Assembly: GCF_000417875.1 (NCBI RefSeq) | Contig: NW_006920882.1 | Coordinates: 305,986-360,991 of the forward strand | DNA length: 55,006 nt | Source of the DNA: Pseudozyma flocculosa PF-1 | Lineage: Eukaryota > Basidiomycota > Ustilaginomycetes > Ustilaginales > Ustilaginaceae | Direction: 5' to 3' | Shown: positions 1 through 10,786 of the stretch, one piece after another | Position numbering within the stretch: the stretch's first letter is position 1 | How the letters are laid out: the number at the start of each line of letters is the position of its first letter | The notes under the pieces: generated by a model | What the model saw: only the letters and a program-made list of their open reading frames with translations | Database searches by the model: none | Told to the model about the DNA's origin: nothing | Position numbers and translations under genes: made by a program

Positions 1-646
1 CCTCCGCGGTCTCCCGACCTACCGGCCCGTCCGACGGCCCCCGTCCCGGTCGACTCTACGACCACGCTCCTTCCTACGCCTTTCGTCACTATAGCCGACC
101 GCCCCTCCCTCCCTCCTCTCTCTCTCTTGCGCCCCCCTCCTCCTCTAATCCCGCGCCCCGCCACGTTAGTGCCGTCACAGTCCAGCCCCACGCTCTCTCT
201 CTCTCTCTCCCCCTCTCTCTCCCACTGCCTCTGCGTCCATCCTGCCTCGCTCGTCTCATTCATCGCTCCCCTGCCCGCTCATCCATCCATTCATTCATGC
301 GTCTCGAACCCATCCCATTCCGTCCCTTTCCGTTGCTTCCCCTCCCCTTCCTTGACCGGAGCGGAGCCCGTCCCGATCGATAGCTCGGCCAACGAGCCGC
401 AGTCATTACGTCGGCCAGACCCCCGTCTCTGCCGAGTAGAGCCGGTCGACGACGATGGCAGCTCGAGCAGCGTGGGGAAGATGAAGATCGGTATGCTTGC
501 TGAAAGATGGAAGAGACATGGGGAGACGATGGGTCGCACAGAGGTACACGCGACCAAAGGGAAAACGACGGACGGGACATCGACGCGGCACGACGCCGGC
601 AGCGACGACGACGACAGGAGGCTTCGACAAGGGGCACGTCGGCCTC
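1..646. other. Intergenic, CT-rich left edge
   Basis: No gene is supportable here. The stretch is rich in CT runs (for example around 108-125 and 190-225) and CATT/CATC repeats near 280-300, like promoter or 5' leader DNA of this genome. ORFs crossing it on either strand have low-complexity products and overlap the 3' end of the Ebp2-like gene. Confidence 0.5.
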
Positions 647-1761
647 TCATCGCTTGCCCGAACCGTGCCGCCTACTCTTTCCGGGCCTCTTCGCCGCGCC
701 CGTCTTAGCCTTGGGCCTAGCCGATCCAGCCGGTCCACCGCCGCCCTTCTTTGCACCACCACCGCCGCCAAACGACTTGCCGCCTTTACCGCCACCGCCA
801 CCGCCACCGCCGGTACCGCCAAAGCTGCCGCCGCTATAGTTTCCAAAGTCGTTTGTGCTCTCGGCCGTGTTGGACTTGGAGCGCTTCTTCTTGCCGCCAA
901 AGCCGTACTTTGCGTCGCGGGCCGAGCGCGGCATGCGCGCCTTGCCGTCGGCGCCGCGGCCCACCTTGCCCTTCTTGGCGGCGCCGGGCTTGCCGCCGCG
1001 CGACGGCTTGTCGTCGAGCGCCTCGTCGAGCCGCACGTCGAAGTCGTCGTCGCCCTCGTCGACGTTGGAGTGCTCTGCGGGGGCGTGGGCGGCCGAGATG
1101 GGCGCAGGCAGAGGGATGTGGGGAGGGAGGGAGGGGATACGCAAGTGGTGAGTAACACAGACGGACCGTGGCGAGATAAACGCGCGCCGCCGCCGCCACC
1201 GTCGACACTCACTGCGCTTGAGGCTCTTGACCTTTTCGTTCATCTCCTTCTTCTTGCGCAGCCGCTCCTCGAGCTTCTCGACCTGGACCTTTTTGCCAAA
1301 CTTCTTGAGCTCGCGCTGCTTCTTGGCCGCCTCGGACGCCTTGATCGACGCCGACTCGTCGAGCAGCTTCTGGCGGATGCGCTCCATGTGCTCGTCGGTC
1401 TTGACCATCTCGGCAAAGTAGTCGCTCGGGCGCGCGAACGGCGTGCAGGACGCCTCGACCAGCTTGCGCCCCTCGACGGCCGTGTGCAGCGCCTGCTTGT
1501 AGAAGGCGAGCTCGCGCTCCAGGTCGTTGTCGACGTCGGCCACGTCGTCGGCCACGACCCGGTCGTAGGTGACGCGCATCGTCTCGATCCACGGCATCTT
1601 GGAGCTGCCGGGCGCGTCGAGCCGGATGTCCTGGTACAGGCTCGCCAGCGCCTCCTTGTTGTTGACCTTGATCCGCTGCACCCGGCTCGCTTTCGCCTCC
1701 TCGGACAGCTCCACGTTGTCCGGCAGGTCCTCGTAGGCGATCTCTTCGTCCTCGCCGCCGT

Positions 1762-1795
<34 letters not shown>

Positions 1796-2653
1796 GTCCT
1801 CTTCTTCGGACTCGTCGTCGGACTCGACCTGCGGCACCAGTCCGCTCCGCGCGATGCTGGCGGCCAGCGTGTCCCCGCTGGCGTTGGGCTTGACCGAGGG
1901 GAGCTCCTCCTCATCGCCCTCGGCGCCTTCCTCGTCGTCCTCCGCGCCGTCGTCCTCGACAGCCTCGCCGTCAATCATCTCCTCGTCTTCGTCCTCTTCT
2001 TCGTCTTCGTCGTCCTCGTCGTCGTCCTCCTCGTCGTCATCCTCGTCGTCATCGGCCTCCTCGGGCAGCTCCCCTCGAGCGGCCTGGAGCGCCAGAAGAT
2101 CGTCCTCGGTGAGACCGTCGTCGCCGAGCGCCTCCATGAGCCTCTGCAGTCCCTTTTCAGAGACATCCTGCCCGTCCTCGGTCTCGGAGTCCGAGTCCGA
2201 GTCCGAGTCTGCCTCCTCGTCATCGTCCTCGGCATCAGATGCGCCGTCGACCGCCTCGTCGTCCTCTGCCTCGTCGTCGTCCTCCGCCTCCTCCTCCTCG
2301 TCCGAGGACTCGGCGTTGATGGGTGTGGCGGTGGCGAGCGCCGAAGTGGGCGCGCGAGGCTTGGCGGGAGATGCCTTCTTCGCAGGCGAGGCGGACGGCG
2401 ACGAAGGGGAAGCCTTCTTGGTGGGGGTGCCGGAGGAAGCCACCGCCTTTTTGGGCGTGGAGCGCGAAGGAAGGGGCTGCGGCGGGCTAGGCTGACCTCC
2501 AGTCTGGGATCTCGTCTTTCGCCTCGGCGTATTGGCAGAAGGCGAGGCGGTGCTCGAGGTCGGGGCGGCCTTGGTGGGCGTGGCCTTGGCGGGGGTGCCG
2601 TTGGCCGCCTTGGTGGGCGTGGTGGCCTTGGCCTTCTTGGGCGTCGCGACCAT
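647..2653 (-). CDS. EBP2: Ebp2-like rRNA-processing protein
   Basis: Two exons on the minus strand (2653-1213 and 1074-647) with a 138-bp intron (donor GTGAGT, acceptor GCAG) encode 622 residues. Ebp2 family proteins act in the nucleolus in 60S subunit assembly and 27S pre-rRNA processing. The family core lies at about residues 330-435 (ALASLYQDIRLD, PWIETMRVTYDRV, NDLERELAFYKQAL, RPSDYFAEMVKTDEHM), followed by a basic coiled segment and a Lys/Gly-rich tail ending RRHGSGKR. The N-terminal 330 residues are an unusual extension: Pro/Ala/Lys repeats resembling histone H1 tails, then long Asp/Glu runs (codon repeat at 1768-1798). Yeast Ebp2 is only about 430 residues. An in-frame ATG at 2920 would add 89 poorly structured residues; I prefer 2653, where the low-complexity basic N-terminus begins. 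The family call is solid; the exact start is less so. Confidence 0.9.
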
Positions 2654-3740
2654 GCCGGCTAATGGAGGAAGGGGTATCGGGGGTTGGGCAAGGGTCAAGG
2701 CTGTGGTGGAAGGTAGTGTGGTGGGACAGACGGCCAGCAGCAGGGTCGAGGAGGCGCAGGGGGGCAGTGGAGAAGGAAGCCCACAGAGGCCTCTGCGAAG
2801 AAGCCACGGCCCTCGAGAAAAAAAGTCGAGAAGCCGCCAGCCGCATGCACCCAGCTGCAGCGAGCAAAAATTCTCGCTCGGAGCCGATGCGTCCCCCAGC
2901 GTCGGGTCGGGTCGATCCATCGGGGAGCAGGGAATTCGCCCGATTCCGCAGATGAATCATCTCTGCAGCCCGTCAGGGTCCGCATGCACGGCGTTTTGAC
3001 GTCAGCCAGCTGGGCCGGCCGCCGTCTCTGGCAGCTCGCCACCACCACCCGCGAAGCCTTGGCTTCTGCACCTCAGCCACGGCGTCTTGTCGTGGGCCCG
3101 GGTGGCTGGCGCTGGCCCTGGCCCGGCAGGGTCTCGCCGGTGGTCGCCTCCTCCCGCGGGTCCACCGACCAGCCAGCAGCCCTGTTCGGCCCACAGGCAA
3201 GCTGGCCGGCTGGGCTGCGGTGGCACGCCGGCACGCACAGCGACGATCCGACTCGACGCCCCTCCGATCGCAACCGCCCGCCCGACCGCGCCGTACCGGT
3301 AGCCTGCCGACCGCCTCGTGTGATCATCCTGCGTCGCCCAGTCAGGTCGGCCCAAGGGAAGAGGCTCGGCCTGGCAGTTGACCGACAGCCTGGCGCATCG
3401 ACAGGTAGGAGACGTGCGGCCGGCAGGGCGTGGGTTGCTGTGCGTTGATGTCAAGCCGAAGCCAGCGAGTCTTCTCTCGCTCTGGGGCCCGAGATCTCGC
3501 ACCTCTGCTGTCTCTTCGTTCCGCCTGCTTCCACGGTCGCCTACCGATAGCCAGCCAGCCAGCCTCGACTGAGGGTGCCGGGCAGAGCGTATAAGAACCC
3601 GGGCGGCCGCTCCGTCTCCTGGCCTCTCGTTCCACCACAACTGCCTTCCACTCCCGCCACACCTTTCGCGCGCTAGACTCTCTCTTCCCACTCTTTCTCA
3701 CACACCCAGCGCACGCACGCTCACAACAAGCTCGCCCAAC
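2654..3740. other. Divergent intergenic region between EBP2 and the small-protein gene
   Basis: About 1.1 kb without a supportable gene. It must hold the EBP2 promoter (minus strand) and the promoter of the small gene starting at 3741. GCCAGC and GCCGGC-type short repeats are frequent around 3000-3560. ORFs here overlap each other on both strands and have no recognisable domain. Confidence 0.5.
3590..3595 (+). promoter_or_regulatory. TATA-like element of the small-protein gene
   Basis: TATAAG lies 151 bp upstream of the ATG at 3741 and is followed by a pyrimidine-rich leader. The spacing suits a core promoter with a short 5' UTR. This is inference from position only. Confidence 0.4.
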
Positions 3741-4133
3741 ATGCACCAGGAGACGTTCAACGACAAGCTTCCCGCCTCGTCTGGCGCCGGCATTGAGAAG
3801 CAGGATGCGCAGCGCATCGACGACAACGCCAAGCGCGCCGAGAAGGGCGAGCCCCAGGTCGGTGGTGCCGCCGGCCGCGCTCAGGTCGCCAGCAAGGACC
3901 CTAAGGGTGAGTGCCCTTCGAGCCAAGCAGTTCGGTCCGGCGCACTGCTGCAAAGGCCGAGGCCCACATCGTGTCTAGCGCCAGCATCCCGATCTCGCGA
4001 CGCATCGACTGACGGCCATTGCCATCTCGTCCTTCTCTCCCCTGTCCGGCGCCCTCGCCACGCTGCAGAGTTCGACGTCCGCGGCGGCCCCGGCTCCATG
4101 GGCAACAAGCCCGTCCAGGACCCCGTCGTCTAG
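3741..4133 (+). CDS. Small hydrophilic hypothetical protein (76 aa)
   Basis: Two exons (3741-3906 and 4069-4133) with a 162-bp intron (donor GTGAGT, acceptor CTGCAG) encode 76 residues. The protein is charged, Gly-rich and has no membrane segment or signal peptide. It starts MHQETFNDKLPASSGAG and ends GSMGNKPVQDPVV. The splice joins two hydrophilic segments in frame (DPK-EFDVRGG) and avoids a long non-homologous read-through, which supports the model. The gene has a TATA-like element and a pyrimidine-rich leader, as expected for a well-expressed gene. Short, disordered, Gly/Lys/Asp-rich proteins of this kind in fungi are often stress-induced, but that is inference and no function is assigned. 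I do not recognise a named family. Confidence 0.72.
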   Translation: MHQETFNDKLPASSGAGIEKQDAQRIDDNAKRAEKGEPQVGGAAGRAQVASKDPKGECPSSQAVRSGALLQRPRPTSCLAPASRSRDASTDGHCHLVLLSPVRRPRHAAEFDVRGGPGSMGNKPVQDPVV

Positions 4134-5367
4134 GCGCCCTCGCAAGCGGGACCGACATCGTCTCTACGCGCAGGGTCGACCGCGCGGAGCGTCTCGATGA
4201 TACCCTGCGCTCGTCGCTGAGGCATCGTCCGCCGCCGCCCTCGACGCAGCCGCTTTGCCCGCCTCGCCGTTGAGTCTTTTCAGCGTCCTGGCTGTCTGTC
4301 GTCTTGACACAGCATCGCTCCTTCGTACCGCGGTCGCCATCCCCCCACCGCCATTCGCAGCCACCGTCGCCATCACGTACTACTACTGTATCTCTAGTCG
4401 CAGCTCGTCCTTCCGAGCAACATCCAAGCAAGCCAACCCAAGTACCGAGAAGCGACCGTGCCGCCGGCTGCTCTCTGCTTGCATCTGCAACCATAGACGC
4501 CCGAATGCGCTGCACCCCGCCTGCTGGGCGAGTGCCGCGATGGGGGACGGGACCGCGCGCGAGCTTCCATAGTTCCGCAGCCCCTCTGATTGACCGCCGT
4601 CTGTTCGCCGTGGCCTGTGTGTGTCTGTACGTCTGAATCGTATTGCGCTGCCGTATCGAGGTGGACGACGTCGTGGAGGGACGGGGGAGGGCGAGTTGGG
4701 CAGGCCTGACCGAGGGACGCGTTGGGCGGGCCCCGCGGGGGCGATTTCTCGGATCCGAGCCAGATCCGGGCGTACATCGACCCCATTGGAAGTCGATGAC
4801 GAGCGCCATCGCAGGCCTCTACCCATTCCCGCCGCTCCTGATCCGAGGAGATCTACATGTTGGTGCGGAAACGCGGGCCGGTCGATATGGAGGATCGTGG
4901 CGTTTGATAGGGAAGGGACGGGTCGGCGAGCGCGTTTGGCGGAGAGGTCAGAGCACTTTGACGACCTCGCGGCGACCGTGAATTTTCGAGGTGACCCAAT
5001 TCACTTTGCTCCTCCCGCCAAACGACCTCCCGGACCGGCGGTGTTCTCATACATCTCGGCCGCGCGTCGTCGTACGCCGCTGGGACTTGCACTGGGACAC
5101 GGATGGACACCGGGTTGGTGGTCGAGGGTGCGGTCGGATGGTGGGCTCACCTTGGTCGTTGTTGCGCTATCGTCGATCAAAGTCGGCGAGGTCGCACGTG
5201 AGGCGAGTCCGGCACGTGAGCTGGACGAGGTGGAGGGTCGGGGCTGCGCTGACCCCATCCCCCTTCTGCCCTCAATCGGGGCACCACCTCGTCCTCCATC
5301 TCCTCCTCCTCCTCGTGCTCGTCCAACCTCCCCCCTCTTCATCCTCTCCACCCCACTCCGGCGGACC
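4134..5367. other. Intergenic region upstream of the methyltransferase
   Basis: About 1.2 kb with no supportable gene. The methyltransferase frame stays open back to 4621, but there is no in-frame ATG before 5368 and the upstream translation shows no domain, so I treat it as 3' UTR of the small gene plus promoter and leader of the methyltransferase. The leader is CT-rich from about 5290 to 5365. Confidence 0.5.
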
Positions 5368-6495
5368 ATGGAAGCGACGCTGACGCACGCAGCCACGACG
5401 CTGCTGACGTGCGCGTTCCGGGTGCTGACGCTGCTGCGGATCGCGCCGCCCGTCCCGACGCCGCTGCCAGACCGGCTGGCGGCGATCCCCGAGGGCTCGC
5501 TCGACATCGACAACGGCATCTACGACGACGACTCGTTCGACTGGTGGTCCGACAGCTGCGGCCTGCACCACCTCAATCCGGTCCGCGTCGCCTACTTTTT
5601 GCAGAAGCTAGACGAGGCGGCGGCGGCAGCGGCAGGCGGCAATGGTGGTGCCAAGGGCGAGGGCGAGGGAGAGGGTGATAGGGTCGGGAGGGGAAAGGTG
5701 AGGGTGTTGGATGTCGGATGTGGCGCTGGCATCGCTACCGAGGAAATCTACCGTCGTCTCCGTGCTGCCGACGTGGGCAAGGTGCAAGGAGAGAAGCGGC
5801 GACGACGTAGCGGCGGCGGTGGTGGCGGCGGCGAGAAGGAGGACGACGAGAAGGAGGACGACGAGGAGGAGAGGTACGAAGTCATCGGACTCGACCCGTC
5901 GCAGCGATCCATCGATGTGGCCCGGTCGCATGCCGCCGCCGCCACCGCCACCACCGCCGCCTCTGGCCCTGGCCCGCTACGCATCCGGTACGAGGTGGGA
6001 TCCGTCTACTCGCTGCCGCTGGCCACGTCGTCGATCGACGCCATCATCTGCTCCGACGTCCTCGAGCACCTCTACAACCTGCCCCTCGCCCTGTCGGAGA
6101 TGGCGCGCGTCCTCAAACCGGGCGGCGTCGTCACCTTCGACACCATCAATCGGACCCCGCTCTCCTACTACCTCTCGATCTGGGTGCTCCAGGACGTGCT
6201 GCGCGCCATGCAGGCAGACGCCCACGACCACCGCATGTACGTCACGCCGTGCGAGATGCGCACAGGCCTCGTCGCCGCCGGCCTCGAACCGGGCCCGCAG
6301 CGCGACCTCGTCGGTATCAGGCCCTCGCTCCACTGGCCCCACGTCACCCTCTGGCGCCTCTTGACGGGAAGGGCCGGCTTCATGAGCGCCGTCCTCACCC
6401 GCTTCCAGCTCACCAGCAGCCTCGACATCTCCTACCTCTACTGCGCTCGCAAGCCGCTCCGGCAGGATGAGGGTGCCCGAGGACCTGGTCGCTAG
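5368..6495 (+). CDS. UbiG/Coq3-like SAM-dependent O-methyltransferase
   Basis: A single exon of 375 residues. The start is the first ATG in the frame (context ACCATGG). The fold is a class I SAM methyltransferase: the UbiG-type entry motif FDWWSD..GLHHLNPVRVAYF (about residues 57-75), motif I VLDVGCGAG (about 113), the acidic-loop strand VIGLDPSQRSIDVA, then SDVLEHL (about 229), a KPGG motif and NRTPLSYY (about 261), and a C-terminal HDHRMYVTPCEM segment shared by UbiG enzymes. UbiG and Coq3 O-methylate ubiquinone intermediates. Two low-complexity insertions, one Gly/Glu-rich before motif I and one Arg/Gly/Glu/Asp-rich before motif II, lengthen it compared with bacterial UbiG (about 240 residues). 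The N-terminus is hydrophobic with few charges rather than a clear mitochondrial presequence, so it may be Coq3 or a separately acquired UbiG-like enzyme. Convergent with ILV5. Confidence 0.82.
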   Translation: MEATLTHAATTLLTCAFRVLTLLRIAPPVPTPLPDRLAAIPEGSLDIDNGIYDDDSFDWWSDSCGLHHLNPVRVAYFLQKLDEAAAAAAGGNGGAKGEGEGEGDRVGRGKVRVLDVGCGAGIATEEIYRRLRAADVGKVQGEKRRRRSGGGGGGGEKEDDEKEDDEEERYEVIGLDPSQRSIDVARSHAAAATATTAASGPGPLRIRYEVGSVYSLPLATSSIDAIICSDVLEHLYNLPLALSEMARVLKPGGVVTFDTINRTPLSYYLSIWVLQDVLRAMQADAHDHRMYVTPCEMRTGLVAAGLEPGPQRDLVGIRPSLHWPHVTLWRLLTGRAGFMSAVLTRFQLTSSLDISYLYCARKPLRQDEGARGPGR

Positions 6496-6774
6496 GAGGG
6501 ATAAAAGGCGGCGGCCGCGGAGGCGGCGGCGGCGTCCATCTTGAGCCGACGCGGAGATGGTCCACGCGATCGTCAGTGCCGTGCGGCTCTGTATCTGTCT
6601 GTCTGGTCTGGCTGTATCATTGTGTCAAGGAGCGAAGGAAGGGGGAACCGTAAATATACATCGTGCTCCTCGTCGAGGACAGAGGGCAGCGGGGAAGTGT
6701 CGGTGGCTGGCTGGAGTGCGCACATGCGTACGGTGCCGGGGATCGAGGTGCCGACGGCGGCGACAACGACGCTT

Positions 6775-8265
6775 TTAGAGGCCCTTGGCGGCGCGCTCGG
6801 GGCGGAGGGCGCGGACCTTGTGGCCGACGACCCACATCTCCTGGGCGGCGATGGCGTCGGTCTCCTTGTCAAAGTCCTCGCGGTACGTCTTGCGGTTGCC
6901 AAACTCGAGGGCGCGGCGAGTCTCGCTGCCGTTGCGGACCGACTCGTAGAGGCGCTCAAAGACGGGCTTGCACGCCTTCTCAAACTCGGGCGCCCAGTCG
7001 AGGGCGCCGCGGCGCGCCGTCGTCGAGCAGGCCTTGTACATGTAGTCCATGCCGTGCTCGCCGACAAGCGGGAAGAGCGACATGAGAGCCTCCTCGCACG
7101 TCTCGTTGAACGCCTCCGAGGGCGAGTGGCCGTTGGCGCGGAGAACGTCGTACTGCGCCTTGAACATGCCCTGGATGCCGCCCATCAGGCAGCCGCGCTC
7201 GCCGTAGAGGTCCGAGTAGACCTCGCGCTCAAACGTCGTCTCGTAGAGGTAGCCGCAGCCGACGGCGACGCCCATGGCCGTGGCCTTCTCGAGCGCCTTG
7301 CCCGAGACGTCCTGGTGCACGGCAATCGAGCCGTTGATGCCGCGCGACTCGAGGAAGAGGGAGCGGACGGTGCGGCCCGAGCCCTTGGGGGCGCAGAGGA
7401 TAATGTCCTTGTCCTTGGGCGCCTCGAAGCCCGTCTCGCTGGCGTACGAGACCTGGAAGCCGTGCGAGAAGTAGAGCGTCTTGCAGTTGGGCATCTTGTC
7501 CTTGACCGAGTTGTAGACGCTGGTGCAGGCGGCGTCCGACAGCAGCAGCATCGCCGTCGTCGCCTTGGCCGCGGCCTCCTCGATCGTGAAGAGGTTCTTG
7601 CCCGGCTGCCAACCGTCCTCGATGGCCTCCTCCCAAGACTTGCCGCCCTTTCGGACACCGACGATGACATTGAGGCCGTTGTCCCTCATGCTGCGCGGGG
7701 CGGTGACAGGGGGAAGAGAGAGAGCAATAGAAGAGGGCTGCCGGTCAGCAAGAGGGAAAACCTGGCGGTAGGGTCGAGGCGGGCGGGTGGAGCAGCCAGC
7801 AGCCGGCGCGAGACGCTGTCCTCGAGGCGGGAGCATCCGCTTCTGCCTCTGCGCGGACTGTCCTCGTGCCTCTGGCCTGGATGCCTGCGCCCGCGATGCG
7901 GCGTGCCACAGCATTCCTTCCTCGCCCCGCTTCGACGACGGCGCCATCTCGCTGGATACTCACTTGAGGCCCTGTCCGTGGCCCTGCGAGCCGTAGCCAA
8001 GGATGGCAAAGGTCTCGTCCTTAAAGTACTGCTGGAGCTTCTCAATGGGCCAGTCCTCACGCTCGTAGACCTTCTCAGGGATGCCCTGGGTGAACTCGAT
8101 GGTCTTGAGACCACGCGAGGCGGCGGGGGCGGCGGTCATCTTGGCGAGCGCGGGGCGGGTGGCGGTGGCAGCAAGCGAGAGGGATCGCGCCGAGCCGGCC
8201 GTGGCGCGGCGGGCGACACCGCGAGATGCGGCCCGGAGGGCGGTGCGTGCGACGTTGGCGTTCAT
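6775..8265 (-). CDS. ILV5: Ketol-acid reductoisomerase, mitochondrial
   Basis: Two exons (8265-7964 and 7690-6775) with a 273-bp intron (donor GTGAGT, acceptor CGCAG) encode 405 residues, the usual fungal Ilv5 length. The enzyme converts acetolactate or acetohydroxybutyrate to the dihydroxy acids of valine and isoleucine synthesis, using NADPH and Mg. The first ~50 residues are rich in Arg, Ala and Ser with no acidic residues, a good mitochondrial presequence. The Rossmann motif GYGSQG is at 90-95. The splice restores the family sequence GQGLNMRDNGLNVI. His178 (FSHGF) and the metal-binding pair Asp261/Glu265 (DLYGERG) are present. In yeast Ilv5 also binds mitochondrial DNA nucleoids; nothing here tests that. 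Confident assignment. Confidence 0.97.
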
Positions 8266-9369
8266 GGTGGAGCGAAAGAGTCTGGGGTGGGAACGAGCAA
8301 GGATGCCAGGGGGTGAGGGAACGGTAGTGGTGGGTCGGGAGGGAAGACGCAGGCTCGCGAAGGTCGCTATTTGAGGCAGGCAGGGCGGGCGGGCGGACCG
8401 GCTTGGGCTGGGGCTGGCGACGACGAGCTTTCAGCCAGCTCGGGATTGAGTGGGGCGCAGAGCGCGCGTGCGCGCAGGTGAGCCTGGGGGGATGGCCGGC
8501 GGGGAANCACGGCGGCGGCGGGGGCTCGAGGCTGCTGGCTGGCTGCTGGCTGGCTGCTGGCTTGGCTGCTGCTGGCTGGCCGGGTGTGACTCGTTTGTTT
8601 CTTCTTGCTCGCCCGCCCGCCCGCCCGCCCGCCTTGGGCTCTTGCCCCAGCCCGTCAGAGGGCGGCATTTCTTCTCAAAGCGGGCCAGAGGCCTGCCGGC
8701 CTGCCTGCCCGCCTGCCTCTCCGGTTTTCCTGCAGGCAAGCAGGACCAGAGGCGCGCAGGCATGGCATGGCCAGGCCAGGCCAGCAGGTTCTTCTGGCAG
8801 CGCGGCGGCGGTGGCGGCGGCGGCGACCTCCGTCCGCCCTGCCTGTTGGTGGCCGGCCCCATTCAGCCGGCCTCTGTGGCGGCACCCCTCTCCTCCCAGC
8901 CTGCCGCTCTCCCTTGTCCACACGACCGCACCCGGCCTCCGTCAGAAAGGCCGCTCGAGACGGTACCAGCCGCAGTGCTTTCGGACACGATGCTGCAATG
9001 AAGAGAGGTCACGCCGAGCCCCTATCGGGTGGCATTCGAAGCAATCGACGACGGGGCTTCGTCCTGGACCGCCACAGCGATGGCGAGGACGGCAGGATAC
9101 GACGACAGCGGCGGCGACGACGTGACGTCTGGCTGCTTTCAAACGGCCCACCACCGAGCACCAACTAGCGCCGGCCCTGACTGGACTGGACTGGCCCGGT
9201 CTGGAATTGGAAGAACAACGAGCGGCCTTCAGAGCGGGGCAACTCGCAGGCCGGCCGCTGATTGGGCGCACCGGCCCCCCGCGCCCGACCTTCTTTGCAC
9301 GGCTCTTGCCGCACGCCTCGGCCTGCCTGTACGTCGTCGACTCGAGGGCATGCCTCTTTGTTCTGCCCG

Positions 9370-9413
<44 letters not shown>

Positions 9414-9679
9414 ACCGACGACGGGCTCCTTGCCGCACGTCGACGCCGTACGTCGTTGTCGTCGTCGTCGTCGAGGACCCGCCGGGCTTTATCTCGGTCC
9501 AAGCACCATCGCCCTCCTGTCATTGGGCCACGAGCCCATCCATGCACCTCGTCCTTCCTACGGTAGCCGTCTTTCTGGGGCCGCTCTCTCCCCGCCTGCC
9601 TCGCCGTGACTCGACTGCGCAGGCGGATCGACTATCGGCCGGATTCTATGAAGCAAACGAGCAGGTCAAGTACCGCGGG
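8266..9679. other. Intergenic region with simple repeats and one ambiguous base
   Basis: About 1.4 kb between ILV5 (5' side) and the 3' end of the LisH-WD40 gene. It contains CTGG/GGCT tetranucleotide runs (about 8535-8640), a CCCG run, a CTG trinucleotide tract (9371-9412), a CGT/GTC tract near 9440-9470 and a single N at 8507. No coding signal is convincing. Confidence 0.6.
9371..9412. repeat. (CTG)14 microsatellite
   Basis: Fourteen uninterrupted CTG copies in non-coding DNA between ILV5 and the LisH-WD40 gene. On the minus strand it reads CAG. The tract would encode Leu or Gln runs in overlapping ORFs, none of which I support as genes. Confidence 0.95.
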
Positions 9680-10749
9680 CTACAGGGCGCAGTCGGCGTC
9701 GAGCCTGAGCACCCTGACTGTCCGATCGAAGCCGCAGCTGGCCACGCTGCGCTCGTCGAGGGCCACGACGTCCTTGATGATCGTGTTGCCGCCCCGGCTC
9801 CACGACACCACCCTCTGCGCCTCGTCGGTCGTCGTCGTCGCCACCGCTGCCGCCGCCGATGAGCCCGCTTCGGCGTCGGTAGATTCGACGAGGCCGTGGC
9901 ACAGCACCTGGGCGCGCACCTTGCCCCGGAGGTCCACCAGGCGCAGCACGCCGTCCTCGGAGTTGAGCCAGATGCCCCGCCCCGACGGCAGCCAGCTGTG
10001 GCGCGGCGTCGCGTACGAGGACGTCGCGATCCCCGTCCACACCGTCCCCGCCCGCCGAGACGAGAGAAGCGGCAGCAGCAGCAGCCGCGACAGCGGACCC
10101 GTGGCCGCCGACGACGACGACGTGTTGAGGTTGGTCGGCGTGTGGTCGCCCGTCTGAGCGCAGATGTAGAGGCCCGACGGATCCAGCGACAGGGAGAGCT
10201 GGGCGGTCGCGGTATGGTCAGGCGGCACAGGGAAGCGAGAGATGTCTCGTGATGTTAGTCACTACTGCTGCCCTCCTGCCCTTTATAACGCTCGCAACGA
10301 GGCCAAGCCCGGCACGGCGACTCACGAGCGAGTAGCTGACGTGCAGATCCTCCGGGTTCGGGTTGGTGTTGAAGCTGACGAGGTGCCAGTCGCGTGTCGT
10401 CTCGGCAGGCTCTTCGCCAAGCTCTGTGGCGGCCAGCTGGTCGGTGAGCCCGTCAACCTGAGCGCCAGCCTCGACGGCAGCGCCGGCGCCCTCTCCGCTG
10501 GCATCCGCAGACAGAGGCAGCGGCAGGTAGTGCAGGAAGCTGTCGTTGCGCACCGTGAACGCGAGCCAGGTGCGCTGACGGCGAGCGTGGCGGACCAGGA
10601 TCTCGTCTCCGCCCCGCGCCTCGATCTCCTGCACCTCGCCAGACGACGGCTGCACCGCGGCGCGGACAAAGATGATCGACTCCGGGTTGGTCTTGGTCTC
10701 GAGCTCAAACACCTTTTCAAAGGCGTCCGGGCCGACCGACGGGTGCTCT

Positions 10750-10786
<37 letters not shown>

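Noticed and set aside
497..2662. 721-aa plus-strand ORF opposite the Ebp2-like gene
   Set aside because: It is antisense to a well-supported gene; the product is a Leu/Val/Arg-rich mirror of the GC-rich acidic coding strand.
4621..5367. In-frame upstream extension of the methyltransferase
   Set aside because: The leading codon is GTG and there is no in-frame ATG before 5368; the translation shows no domain. It reads as leader DNA.
8580..8595. Gcn4-like TGACTC upstream of ILV5
   Set aside because: A six-base match about 320 bp upstream is expected by chance in this much DNA; not reported as a site.
8535..8640. CRISPR-like or satellite array from CTGG repeats
   Set aside because: Units are 4-5 bp with no spacers; this is simple low-complexity DNA.
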